The notes under the pieces were generated by a model. That model saw nothing but the letters and a program-made list of their open reading frames with translations, did no database searches and had not been told where the DNA came from. From Delphinus delphis (Eukaryota; Chordata; Mammalia; Artiodactyla; Delphinidae), in assembly GCF_949987515.2 (NCBI RefSeq), contig NC_082688.1:78372731-78436730 (forward strand): a stretch of DNA of 64,000 nt, in the 5' to 3' direction. Position 1 is the stretch's first letter; each line of letters starts with the position of its first letter. Positions 1-10,255 of the stretch are shown here, piece after piece. The position numbers were made by a program, and so were the translations under genes.

Positions 1-2905
1 GCAGCTCTAAGAGGGAAGATTATAGCAATTCAATCTCACCTCAAGAAACAAGAAAAATCTCAAATAAACAATCTAACCCTATACCTAAAGCAACTAGAGA
101 AAGAAGAACAAAGAAAACCCAAAGTCAGCAGAAGGAAATAAATCATAAAGATCAGGGCAGAAATAAATGAAATAGAAACGAAGAAAACAATAGCAAAGAT
201 CAATAAAACTAAAAGCTGGTTCGTTGAGAAGATAAACAAAATTGCTAAACCTTTAGCCAGACTCATCAAGAAATAAAGGGAGAGGATCAAAACAATAAAA
301 TTACAAATGAAAATTGAGAAATCACAACTGACACAACAGAAATACAAAGGATTATAAGCGACTGCTACAAACAAATATATGCCAGTAAAACGGACAACCA
401 CGAAGAAATGGACAAATTCTTGGAAAGGTACAATTTTCCAAGACTGAACCAGGAAGAATTAGATAATATAAAAAGACCTACCACAAGTAACGAAGTTGAA
501 ACTGTAATTAAAAATCTTACAACAAACAAAAGTCCAGGACCAGATGGCTTCACACTTGAATTCTACCAAATATTTAGAGAAGAGCTAAAACCTATCCTTC
601 TCAATCTCTTCCAAAAAATTGCAAAGAGAGGAACAGTCTTAAATTCCTTCTAGAAGCACCATCACCCTGATACCAAACCAGACAAAGATATCACAAGAAA
701 AGAAAATTATAGACCAATATCACTGATGAACAGAGATGCAAAAACTCTGAACAAAATGCTAGCAAACACAATCCAACAACATATTAAAAGATCATACACC
801 ATGATCAAGTGGGATTTATCCCAGGAATGCAAGGATTCTTCAATATATGCAAATCAATCAGTGTGATACACCATATCGACAAATTAAGGAATAAAAACCA
901 TATGATCATCTCAATAGATGCAGAAAAAGCTTTTGACAAAATTCAACACAGATTTATAAATCTGTGATAAAAACTCTCCAGAAAATCAGTATAGAGGGAA
1001 ACTAACTCAACATAATAAAGGCCTATATAACAAAACCACAGCCAACATGGTTCTCAATGGTGAAAAACTGAAACCATTTCCACTAAGATCAGGAAGAAGA
1101 CAAGGATATCCACTCTGGCCACTCTTATTCAACATAGTTTTGGAAGTCCTAGTCATGGCAAGAAGAGAAGAAAAAGAAATAAAAGAAATAAAAACTGAAA
1201 AGGAAGAATAAAATGGTTACTGTTTGCAGATGACATGATATTATACATAGAAAATCCTAAGGATGCTACCAGAAAACTACTAGAACTAATCAATGAATTT
1301 GGTAAGGTTGCAAGATACAAAATGAAAGCACAGAAATCTCTGGCATTCCTATACACTAACAATGAAAACTCAGAAAGAGAAATTAAGGAAACACTCCCAT
1401 TTACCACTGCAACAAAAAGAATAAAAAACCTAGGAATAAATCTACCTAAGGAAGCAAAAGACTTGTACTCAGAAAACTATAAAACACTGATGAAAGAAAT
1501 CAAAGTTGACATAAACAGATGGAGAAATATATCATATTCTTGGATTGGAAGAATCAATATTGTGAAAATGACTATACTACCCAAAGCAATCTACAGATTT
1601 AATGTAATCCCTATCAAACTACCAAAGGCAATTTTTCACAGAACTAGAGCAAAAAAATTTACAATTCATATGGAAACACAAAAGACCCCGAATAGCCAAA
1701 GCTGTCTTGAAAAAGAAAAACAGAGCTGGAGGAATCAGGCTCCCTGACTTCAGACTATACTTCAAAGCTACAGTAATCAAGACAGTATGGTACTGGCACA
1801 AAAATAGAAATATAGATAAATGGAACAGAATAGAAAGCCCAAAGATAAACGCATGCACATATGGTCACCTAATTTATGAGAAAGGAGGCAAGAACATACA
1901 ATGGAGAAAAGACAGCCTCTTCAATAAGTGGTGCTGGGAAAACTGGACAGTTACATGTAAAAAATGAAATTAGAACACTACCTAACACCATACACAAAAA
2001 TAAACTCCAAATGGATTAAAGACCTAAATATAAGGCCAGACACTATAAAACTCTTAGAGGAAAACACACTTTTACATAAACAACAGCAAGATCTTTTAGG
2101 ACCCACCTCCTAGAGTAATGGAAATAAAAATAAACAAATGGGACCTAATTAAACTTCAAAGCTTTTGCACAGTAAAGGAAACCATAAACGAGACAAAAAG
2201 ACAACCCTCATTTTGGGAGAAAATATTTGCAAATGAAACAACAGACAAAGGATTAATCTCTAAAATATACAAACAGCTCATGGAGCTCAATATCAAAAAA
2301 ACAAACAATTCAATTAAAAAATGGTCAGAAGACCTAAATAGACATTTCACCAAAGAAGACATACAGATGTCCAAGAGGCACATGAAAAGATGCTCAACAT
2401 TACTAATTATTCAAGAAATGCAAATCAGAATTACATGAGGTATCACTTCACACTGGTCAGAATGGCCATTATCAAAATATCTAGAAACAATAAACGCTGG
2501 AAAGGGTGTGCTGCACTTTTGGTGGGAATGTAAATTGATGCCACCACTATGGAGAACAGTATGGAGGTTCCTTAAAAAACTAAAAATAGAACTACCATAT
2601 GATCCAGCAATCCCACTACTGGGCATATACCCTGAGAAAACCATAATCACAAAAGAGACATTTACCACAATGTTCATTGCAGCACTATTTCCAATAGCCA
2701 GGACATGGAAGCAACCTAAATGTCCATCGACAGATGAATGGATAAAGAAGATGTGGCACATATATACAATGGAATATTACTCAGCCATAAAAAGGAATTA
2801 AATTGAGTTATTTGTAGTGAGGTGGTTGGACCTAGAGTCTGTCATACAGAGTGAAGTAAGTCAGAAAAACAAATACCGTATGCGCACACATATATATGGA
2901 ATCTA
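1..2905 (+). pseudogene. L1 ORF2 (endonuclease/reverse transcriptase) remnant, 3' portion
   Basis: L1 ORF2 encodes the endonuclease and reverse transcriptase that perform target-primed reverse transcription. Visible parts, in order: the [11 protein letters not shown] fingers motif at 531-551; 'DQVGFIPG'-like sequence near 805-825; the catalytic FADD at 1,223-1,234, followed by MILYI; the block '[18 protein letters not shown]' near 2,118-2,170; and the C-terminal '[10 protein letters not shown]' near 2,770-2,800. The longest open piece is only 170 codons (1,235-1,747). Stops and frameshifts split the rest; for example the frame closes at 651-653 and again after 2,799. The endonuclease domain lies outside the window. 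Transcription, if any, would be read-through only. Identification is certain at family level. Confidence 0.9.
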
Positions 2906-3280
2906 AAAAAAATGGTACTGATGAAGATAGTGGCAGGGCAGGAATAAAGACATAGACATAGAGAACGGATTTGAGGACACGGCGGGGGAGGGGGAAGCTG
3001 AGGCAAAGTGAGAGTAGCATTGACATATATACACTACCGAATGTAAAATAGTTAGCTAGTGGGAAGCAGCAGAACAGAACAGGGAGATCAGCTTGGTGCT
3101 TTGCGATGACCCAGAGACGTGGGATAGAGAGGGTGGGAGTGAGATTCAAGAGGGAGGAGATATGGGGACATATGTATGCATATGACTGATTCACTTTGTT
3201 GTACAACAGAAACTAACACAGTATTATGAAGTAATTATTCTCCAATAAAAATGTATTTTAAAAAATAAAAGAAAAAATAT
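1..3280 (+). mobile_element. LINE-1, 3' half (ORF2 part, 3'UTR, A-rich tail)
   Basis: Sense-strand L1 entering from the left edge. Its first 1,741 bases align collinearly with 62,047-64,000 once the SINE there is removed, so it enters inside ORF2 upstream of the reverse-transcriptase core. The 3'UTR (about 2,905-3,250) has the G-rich block and the 'gattcactttgttgtac' region typical of young cetartiodactyl L1s. AATAAA sits at about 3,245, followed by an A-rich tail. The 5' end and target-site duplication are outside the window or unresolved. Frames are broken, so the element is dead. Confidence 0.93.
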
Positions 3281-3281
3281 A

Positions 3282-3880
3282 TACTTGCACCCCAATATTC
3301 GTAAAGTACTGTTTACAATAGCCAAGACATGGAAGCAACCTAAGTGTCCATCGACAGAAGAATGGATAAAAAAATGTGGCATATAAACACAATGGGATAT
3401 TACTCGGCCATAAAAAAGAATGAAATAATGCCATTTGCAGCAACATGGATGGACCTAGAGATTATCATACTAAGTGAAGTAAGTCAGAAAGAGGAAAACA
3501 AACATCATATGATATTGCTTATATGTGGAATCTAAAAAATGATACAAATGAACTTATTCACAAAACAGAAATAGACTCATAAACATAGAAAATAAACTTA
3601 TGGTTACCAAAGGGGAAAGGGAGGGGAGGGATAAGTTAAGAGTTTGGGATGAACAGATACACACTACTATATATAAAATAGATAAACAACAGGGACCTAC
3701 TGTATAGCACAGGGAACTGTATTCAATATCTTTAATAGCCTATAATGGAAAAGAATCTAAAATATGTATATATATTCTATATATATATATATAAAAACCT
3801 CAATCACTTCACTATACACCTGAAAGTAACACAACATTGTCAATCAACTATATTTCAATAAAAATTTATAAATATATAAA
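3282..3880 (+). mobile_element. LINE-1 3' end, older 5'-truncated copy
   Basis: This begins inside the ORF2 C-terminal coding region ('tagccaagacatggaagcaa'), passes the conserved 'EYYSAIKKNE' stretch at about 3,395-3,425, and ends with the L1 3'UTR ('tatagcacagggaactgtat') and an AATAAA-containing A/T-rich tail. It directly abuts the tail of the preceding, younger-looking L1 in the same orientation. Either the young element inserted at the edge of this one, or both used the same A-rich site. A (TA)n tract lies at about 3,765-3,793. Confidence 0.88.
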
Positions 3881-5344
3881 TACAAATGCTCTATTTTATA
3901 GCCCTATAGAGTTTAAACATTTTATATCTCTTGGCAAATTCATTTATCATTCCTAATTTGCTTATATATATATATGTTTGCTATTCAGGTATCCCTTTGT
4001 AACAATTCCTGATTGTAACATCTTATCATCTTATTGGTTCCTTCACTAATTAATGTGTTAAATAAAAGCTTTGGGTGATTATTTTATAAAAGTCACTAAT
4101 TTTATTTTTTTAAAAAATGATCATCTAGGAGCCAACACACAATTACCAATGAACTGACTACAGATTTTGTGTGTTCTTCCTCTTGAAACCAGAGTTACTT
4201 GCCAGTGTGGGCTGTTTGTGTTAGGGCTGCTGCCTACAAGACAGAGAGCTTCAGTTGGGAAGGGTTTGATAAGGCATGAAAAAGAACATAGTTTGATGAC
4301 TGCGAAACACATTCTGCTGAAATCTCCTTCTGTGTGTGGGAATAATTCCTAATTAGCAATGTGGAAAACTCAGCCTGGTCATACTTCATCAGAATCTCTG
4401 AAGAGTCAAGTACTTTTATTTTTCTAACCTCACAGAGGTATTTCTAGCACTGACAATCATCTGACTAGCGAATGGAGTTGATGGAAAAGCACAGCGTGTC
4501 CCTCCCCTTGGCAAGCAACTTTTAAGAAAGGAGCCCTTGTGACTTTAGACAACAACTGAAAGTCCACTAGGCCCTAAGACTTACTTGTAAGTTTGGAAAG
4601 AGGGGTTAACTACTTCAGATTAAGTCCTAGTAACGTGCTATAACTCTACCTTGATGACATAAGACTTCCATGGTCCTTTAAAAATCTCATCCATTTATCA
4701 CTTGCAGTCTTGATATCTGACACATTTGAGATCATGAACAGACTTTCCAGATTCTTTGGCTCCAGACCCCATCAGTGATGCTTGCTGCCTATAAATCCAG
4801 TTACAGGCAGGGCTTCATCATTGCCGTGGATGGAACCCTCCATCATAATAAAGATTTAGCAGCAATGGTCAGTCTTCTGAAGTACCAAAAGTCCAGATTC
4901 CTTATGATGATTGAGGGAGTCTTTTTCAATGTGATATTTATTGGACTTAAACTGAGCTCATTTCCCAGACCAAGGGGATATAATAAGCTTCTTTTCTATG
5001 CCGTTTCATTTTGTCAGTTGAGTATCTAAGTGATACTCCCTGGGCCACTTAAATCTGTGATTTACAAAGAACTTCCACAGAAGCTAATAAAATGTTTTCA
5101 TAGGTGATTCAGAGGAGGGAAGGTAAGGGAATGGTTGTTACTACAAAGTCCAAGCAGTCATATGCCCACCATTCCATTCTTGTTCTCCCAGCTCTCCCTT
5201 CCTCACCCCTACCCTTCAATTCACAGCCTCATCTCCTTCCACATCCCTTTTCCTAATGCAAATCAGCCCACACAGCAAATGGGCACAAATGGTCTGATGT
5301 TCATAGAGCCCCCCTCTTCTTCATAAGGTCACCTCCCAAGAGGA
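3881..5344. other. Unassigned AT-rich intergenic DNA
   Basis: No gene or repeat family recognised. It includes a short (TA)n run near 3,963-3,976. A stretch at about 4,740-5,030 is open for 84 codons but matches no protein I know and has no splice sites or codon pattern I can defend. 'aataaaa' occurs near 5,088 without an A-tail, so a processed pseudogene is not supported. Confidence 0.5.
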
Positions 5345-6075
5345 GCTTTGCTTTATCAGCTGTCTATGGTATGTAACAAATTACACCATACTTGTGGTTT
5401 AAAACAACTGGTGGCGCAGTGGTTGAGAGTCCGCCTGCCGATGCAGGGGACATGGGTTCGTGCCCCGGTCCGGGAAGATCCCACATGCCACAGAGCGGCT
5501 GGGCCCGTGAGCCATGGCCGCTGAGCCTGCGTGTCCGGAGCCTCTGCTCCGCAATGGGAGAGGCCACAACAGTGAGAGGCCTGCGTACCGCAAAAAAACA
5601 AAACAAAAAAAACCACACACAGATCAGTGGTTCAAATAAACATGCATCTATTCTCTTACAGTTCTGCAGGCCAGAGGGGAGAAATGGTTTCAATAGGCCA
5701 AAACCAAAGTGGTGGCACAGCCAGGCTTCCTCAGAAGCTTTAGAGTAGAATCTCTTTCTTTGTCTTTTCCAGTTGCTAGAGCTGCATTCCTTGCATTCCC
5801 TGGTCTACAGCTCTTCTTTCTAGGTTCACAGCTAGAAGCAGCATTGTCACTCACCCTCTCCTCTTCCGTGTAGTCAGATCTGCCTCTGTCTGCCTTTCAT
5901 AAGGATACTGTGAGTGCATTAGAGCCTGCCTAGATAATCTAGGATAATCTCTCCACCTTAAAATCTTTAACTTAATGGTATCTGCAAACTCACTTTTGTC
6001 ATATAAGGTAACATCCACAAATTCCAGGGATTAATACGTGCATCACTTTGGGGACCACTATTCAGCCCACCACAC
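5345..6075 (-). mobile_element. MaLR-type solo LTR (MLT1/MST-like), split by a CHR SINE
   Basis: Read on the minus strand this is an ERVL-MaLR LTR. On the plus strand it shows the reversed 3' end ('gtaacaaattacacc', 'gtggtttaaaac'), then 'ttacagttctgcaggccaga', and ends with the reversed 5' end near 'ggggaccactattcagccc'. The CHR SINE at 5,409-5,615 is inserted just after the first block. No internal retroviral genes are present, as expected for a solo LTR. Subfamily uncertain. Confidence 0.72.
5409..5615 (+). mobile_element. CHR SINE (tRNA-derived, cetacean type), 5' slightly truncated
   Basis: It starts at 'tggtggcgcag', missing about 10 bases of the usual head. A-box-like 'tggcgcagtgg' and B-box 'ggttcgtgcccc' are visible, followed by the unique GC-rich part and a tail of A-runs broken by C. 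Likely diverged target-site duplication: 'gtggtttaaaacaa' before and 'gtggttcaaataaa' after. Inserted in a MaLR LTR. Confidence 0.93.
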
Positions 6076-6263
6076 CTGTTTATCTTTTACTCTTTTGGTT
6101 GCTGCCAAAGCACCAAATAACAAACTACCAAACACTTGCCAGTGCTTTCATGGAAAACATCCAGAGGGAATAAAACATAAACTTAAGTAAAAATTCAAAG
6201 CAAAAACTAGTATAATGGAAGTACCACACACTTTCAGAAATATATTAATTAAAACTTTTGCTG

Positions 6264-6485
6264 GGGGCTTCCCTGGTGGCGCAGTGGTTGACAGTCAGCC
6301 TGCCGATGCAGGGGACGGGTGTTCTTGCCCTAGTCCCGGAGGATCCCACGTGCCACGGAGCGGCTGGGCCCATGAGCCATGGCTCTGAGCCTGCACATCC
6401 GGAGCCTGTGCTCCGCAGCGGGAGAGGCCGCAACAGTGGGAGGCCCGTGTACCGCAAAAAAAACACACAAAAAAAAACCAAAAAA
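6264..6485 (+). mobile_element. CHR SINE with perfect 13-bp target-site duplication
   Basis: Full-length copy from 'gggcttccctgg' through a CA-interrupted A-tail. The 13-base duplication 'aaaacttttgctg' occurs at 6,251-6,263 and again at 6,486-6,498, which fixes the insertion limits. Both polymerase III boxes are recognisable, though the A-box region carries substitutions (gttgacagtcagcc). Confidence 0.96.
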
Positions 6486-6498
6486 AAAACTTTTGCTG

Positions 6499-7164
6499 AA
6501 GAAAGATGATGTGTGGCATTTCTTGATAAGGGGAAAACAATACTTCAAAAATGAAAATTATTTTCATTGCTAAAAAATGAAACGTTAAATAATATTTTGA
6601 AAGAACACACATAAAGGTAAAAGATATTTCCATGCCAGGAGGGACAGTGAGTCATAAATAGTAAATAATGAACAAAAAGTTTGACTCGCTATATACAAAG
6701 CCAAATTGACCACGTTTCCAGAAATAACTACTGAGGAAAACAGAGGTTCATAAGCAGAGCTATATTATGTAAGAGCTGAGGAAGGAACTCAGTAAAAACA
6801 ACAGATGAAGATATGTTAGCACAATGCTTGTTTTTTTAAAAAAAGTCTTTATCTGGAGACTTGCTCAAAAATAGAATGTTATAAGCAGATTACATAAACT
6901 TAAATAGACTCCAAACTTTCACATAACACTGAACTGAATCTTCCAGTTTTTCTCCTAAATAGGAAAATATTTCCTCTAGAATTCTTGACATCCCTTTTAT
7001 AAGCCACATTAACAGCATTTGCTAATATGTATGGAAGTTTGACAAAAGTTGAGGTTAGCTCTGCAACTATAATTTAACAGCTTTTAAATTATAGATCAAA
7101 ATATTTTATTTCATAGCAATTTGTACATACATATAAACATGTTTAAAGTATACCTTGTTCTCAT
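6499..7164. other. Unassigned AT-rich DNA
   Basis: No open frame of note, no recognised repeat. A T-run facing an A-run ('tttttttaaaaaaa') lies near 6,832-6,845. Confidence 0.5.
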
Positions 7165-7545
7165 TTCCTGGAGCTGACATAACAAAGTACCACAAATTGG
7201 GTGATTTAAGCATCAGAAGTGTTATCATCTCACAGTTCGGAAAGCTAGAAATCCAAAATCAGGGTTGACTTCTTCTCAGGGATCTTTTCCATGAGTCTCT
7301 CCTAGCTTTAGATTGCCTCAGGCATTCATTGGCTTGTGGATAGCATTCTGTGTCTCCACTTCACATTCCCTCAATGGGTGTCTGTCTCTGTGCCCTAATT
7401 CCCCCTTAATACATATTATAAGGAGGTTCTCCTAATGACCTTATCTGAACTTGAGCATCTGCAAAGACCATATTTCCAGTAAAGTCACATTCATAGGTAT
7501 AAAGGTTAGGACTTCAACATCTTTTGGGGGGGAAATAATTACAAT
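7165..7545 (-). mobile_element. MaLR-type solo LTR, minus strand
   Basis: On the plus strand it shows the reversed LTR 3' end 'gacataacaaagtaccacaa', then 'tctcacagttcggaaagcta', 'tattataaggaggttctcc' and the reversed 5' end 'aggttaggacttcaacat'. This is the standard layout of an ERVL-MaLR LTR. No flanking gag/pol remnants were seen. Subfamily uncertain (MLT1-like). Confidence 0.75.
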
Positions 7546-8561
7546 TTGTTTATTCATTTATGTTGGACTTTGATCATCTCTCACTATCAGATAAATTAGG
7601 AGAGCCAAAATTTTGATAAAAATTGTAAAGGAAAATATTGAAATGGAGAAACACTGTATTTCCCACCCCTCCCCATACACACACACAAGAATTGGAATAG
7701 TACCAAGATTATTTTAAGCAATGAGACACCACAGTCTAGCTTATTTAAAAAATACAGATTACAAAGCAATTTTCTCATGGGGGATCAGTTTCCTAAACCA
7801 GAATGAATTAAGATGAGTGTCAAGTGTTCATAATAAACAAAGCCAAAATCTAAATTCTACATGGGTTTGTCTATGTGTATAGACTCATGTGCACATTGCT
7901 TAATTAAGACTCACATTTTCCCTTGTTTTTCCCATGTTTTCTTTTTCATGGATGCTATATATTTTCCTTTCGATATATTTAAAAAAATTTCTTGTGATGA
8001 CTCAGCCTTTTGTGTGTGTGTGTGTGTACACTATAATTCTTCCTGCTGCATAGATCTGTCCAAACTCACTTCATACTTGGCTTCCCCAATCAGTTACTTT
8101 GCCTAACTAAGCACAATTGAGAATCCTTAATGTCTGGTCTAGGGTAGTTCTCTGTCCATTTTGGTGGGCTCAATGGCTTATACATTTTTAGATTCTTAGA
8201 CAGCCTTAATTACTTCTTTTCTGGAGCTGTAAGTTTATATTAGGTAAGTCATTAACTTTCTGGATACCAAAATTTGCAATTATTTCTTGAAGTCCCTTAA
8301 ATATAGGAAGTCTTACTTGTGTATTTTTCAGAACCAAAGTTCTATACCCCAGTTTACCATTTGTCATGAATTGATTCTTTTAATACTTAATAAATTTTAA
8401 TATTTATTAACTGCATCTCATTAACTATGCACTGTGCCAGGTGGTGGTATTCCTTGCTTCCAAACAGATAATTAAAACACAACTGACAGGTACTCAAATT
8501 CCAGAATTCCAAACCTGCTCATAGTTAACAGGTTCGGTGCAGTCTGCTTACATATAGGTGA
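7546..8561. other. Unassigned AT-rich DNA with a (TG)n microsatellite
   Basis: No gene or repeat family recognised. A (TG)n run of about 17 bases lies at 8,011-8,027. An 81-codon open frame at 7,861-8,106 crosses that microsatellite and shows no protein similarity I recognise. Confidence 0.5.
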
Positions 8562-8680
8562 CCACCCTCGCTTACAAGTGAGCTCTTATAATCCATTGCT
8601 TTACTGTAAATCAGAACAGGAAGGCATATTCTGCATTAAAGTAGATCAATGGATTTTAAGAGCTCACTTGTAAGTGGTGG
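8562..8680. repeat. Near-perfect inverted repeat (foldback/MITE-like)
   Basis: The left arm, 8,562-8,605, and the right arm, 8,640-8,680, are reverse complements. They share an exact 18-bp core 'cttacaagtgagctctta', one mismatch, then 'aatccattg'. The whole arms are about 41-44 bases, differing by a 3-base indel and a few substitutions. The spacer is 34 bases (8,606-8,639). The layout resembles a short non-autonomous DNA transposon. I cannot name the family, and no clear target duplication is visible. Confidence 0.85.
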
Positions 8681-9345
8681 CAATTTTAGACACGAAGATA
8701 TCAATTAAAGGACCATAAATTATTGAATACACCACCCTTCTAAACAAAGCAGCATCAATAAAAATTGATATCACTGATACATGTTCTCTGCTAGCTCAGA
8801 GGAAATCTCACGATCACACCATAGTTGAGCAAGTCATAGCACAGAATTGGGTATAATTAACCATTTCATGCTTCTTGGCCTTTTCTGAGCAAAAGATCCT
8901 AATTCTACCCTCCCTTGCAAAATGATTCTTACAGGGCTTAATGAAAATAAACTTCTAGGAACCCTACACCAAGAAAGCATGGTCAACAGAAGGTAATTGA
9001 TATTATACAAGTTTACAGATTATGAATCCTTGGTGTACAGAGTTTTTGGTTACTTAATGTGAAGCCATTTCAGAGCTAAATTAGGGAGACAGTATTCATA
9101 CTAAGTTAATTCTGGCCAAGTAGTCTTCACAATAGTGGGCAACATGTCAGCATACCTGAAATTAAATATCAAATCCTTAAGGTTTTCTTTTTTTTTTAAC
9201 CTGTGAATTATCTGCAATTTAATTTATTTTGTCTACTCTATAGGTGCTCTTACCATGAAAACTGTCTACTGTTTTGTTAGCACTTGCTAGTATTGCATAT
9301 AAAATGTGTTGTTATAACATGATAATTAACATTGGCCACTGTACT
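8681..9345. other. Unassigned DNA
   Basis: No gene or repeat family recognised between the foldback and the ERVL LTR fragment. Confidence 0.5.
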
Positions 9346-9610
9346 ACTCAGGGTTCTCCATAGAAACTGAACCAATAGAATGTGTATGTATATACACGTA
9401 GAGAGAGACTTAGTTTAAGCATTTGGCCCACATGATGGTGGGCTTGGCAAGACTGAAGTTTGCAGAGCAGGCCTGTAGGCTGAAGACCTAAGAAAAAGTT
9501 GACCTGAGCTGAAGCTCAAACTCGAAGGCAGTCTGGAGGCAGAATTTCCTTTTTTGGCCAAGGCGGACCTCAGTCTGTTTGATCCCCAACTATTTGGATA
9601 AAGTCCACTT
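9346..9610 (-). mobile_element. ERVL-type LTR fragment (MLT2-like), 3' half, minus strand
   Basis: The plus strand reads the reversed 3' end of an ERVL LTR: 'cagggttctccatagaaact', 'gaaccaatagaatgtgtatg', then 'gcaggcctgtaggctgaaga' and 'ggataaagtccac'. The matching 5' half does not follow in this orientation. A copy of the 5' half lies at 9,755-9,915 in the opposite orientation. Confidence 0.66.
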
Positions 9611-9754
9611 TCCCAGCCTCAGAATCAGTGATTTTTATATCAGTATTATATGCTTTTCATTTGCCAGGTATAGTAGTATTGTTACAGATAAGACTCATAG
9701 ATAAAATAGAATTGGTAACCTGTAGGAGCACATAAGGTAACAAAGAGCAGCTGT

Positions 9755-9915
9755 GATGGTTCATTTTATGTGCCAACTTGGCTAGGCTACAGTGCCCAGA
9801 TGTTTGGTCAAACACCAACCTAGGTGTTGTTTGGAAGGCATATTTTAGATGTGATTAACATTTAAATCAGTAACTTTGACTAAAGCAGATTACCTTCCAA
9901 AATATGTGTGGACTT
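9755..9915 (+). mobile_element. ERVL-type LTR fragment (MLT2-like), 5' half, plus strand
   Basis: It begins 'tgtgatggttcattttatgt' and runs through 'ccaacttggctaggctaca' and 'tttggtcaaacaccaacct' to 'aaagcagattaccttccaaa', the 5' half of the same LTR family as 9,346-9,610. It stops near the middle of the LTR. Confidence 0.7.
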
Positions 9916-9976
9916 CAACCATAGGGGAGAAATAAATTTTCGGTAAAGTTTGAATTTATAGTTACAGAGAAATAAA

Positions 9977-9978
<2 letters not shown>

Positions 9979-10023
<45 letters not shown>

Positions 10024-10140
10024 AATTGAATAAATTAATTGAATTGAAATAAATTGAAGAAAAGAAAAAGAAATAAATTGAATAAATAAATTGAATTCAA
10101 TAAATTGAATATATATGTATATATATATATATTCAATTTA
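9979..10140. repeat. (TA)n microsatellite and AT-only low-complexity tract
   Basis: An uninterrupted TA run of more than 40 bases (about 9,979-10,021) is followed by irregular 'aataaattgaat' repeats. A second (TA)n lies at about 10,111-10,131, flanked by 'attgaat' and 'attcaat', so the outer part can fold back. Very low melting stability is expected. Confidence 0.9.
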
Positions 10141-10149
10141 TTTAAATTT

Positions 10150-10255
10150 TTAAAATAAACAGCTCACCCATTTCTCCCATCTCCCTACCCTCCACCTCTG
10201 GCAACCATCAATCTCTTCTCTGTACCTATGATCTTGTGGGGTTTTTTTAATTTAT
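10150..10255 (-). mobile_element. LINE-1 3'UTR fragment, minus strand
   Basis: 'acctctggcaaccatcaatc' followed by 'ttctctgtacctatgatctt' is the reversed 3'UTR block of older L1 elements. It ends into T-rich DNA. Short and diverged. Confidence 0.6.

Noticed and set aside
60..401. 113-codon minus-strand open frame
   Set aside because: It is antisense to L1 ORF2. The A-rich sense strand gives T-rich, hydrophobic-looking translations on the other strand.
4775..5029. 84-codon open frame, looked at as a possible processed pseudogene
   Set aside because: No protein family recognised, no A-tail or flanking duplication, and the reading upstream of the ATG closes at once.
5419..5475. tRNA-like A and B boxes at each CHR SINE, considered as tRNA genes
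   Set aside because: They belong to SINE promoters; no cloverleaf or acceptor stem is retained.
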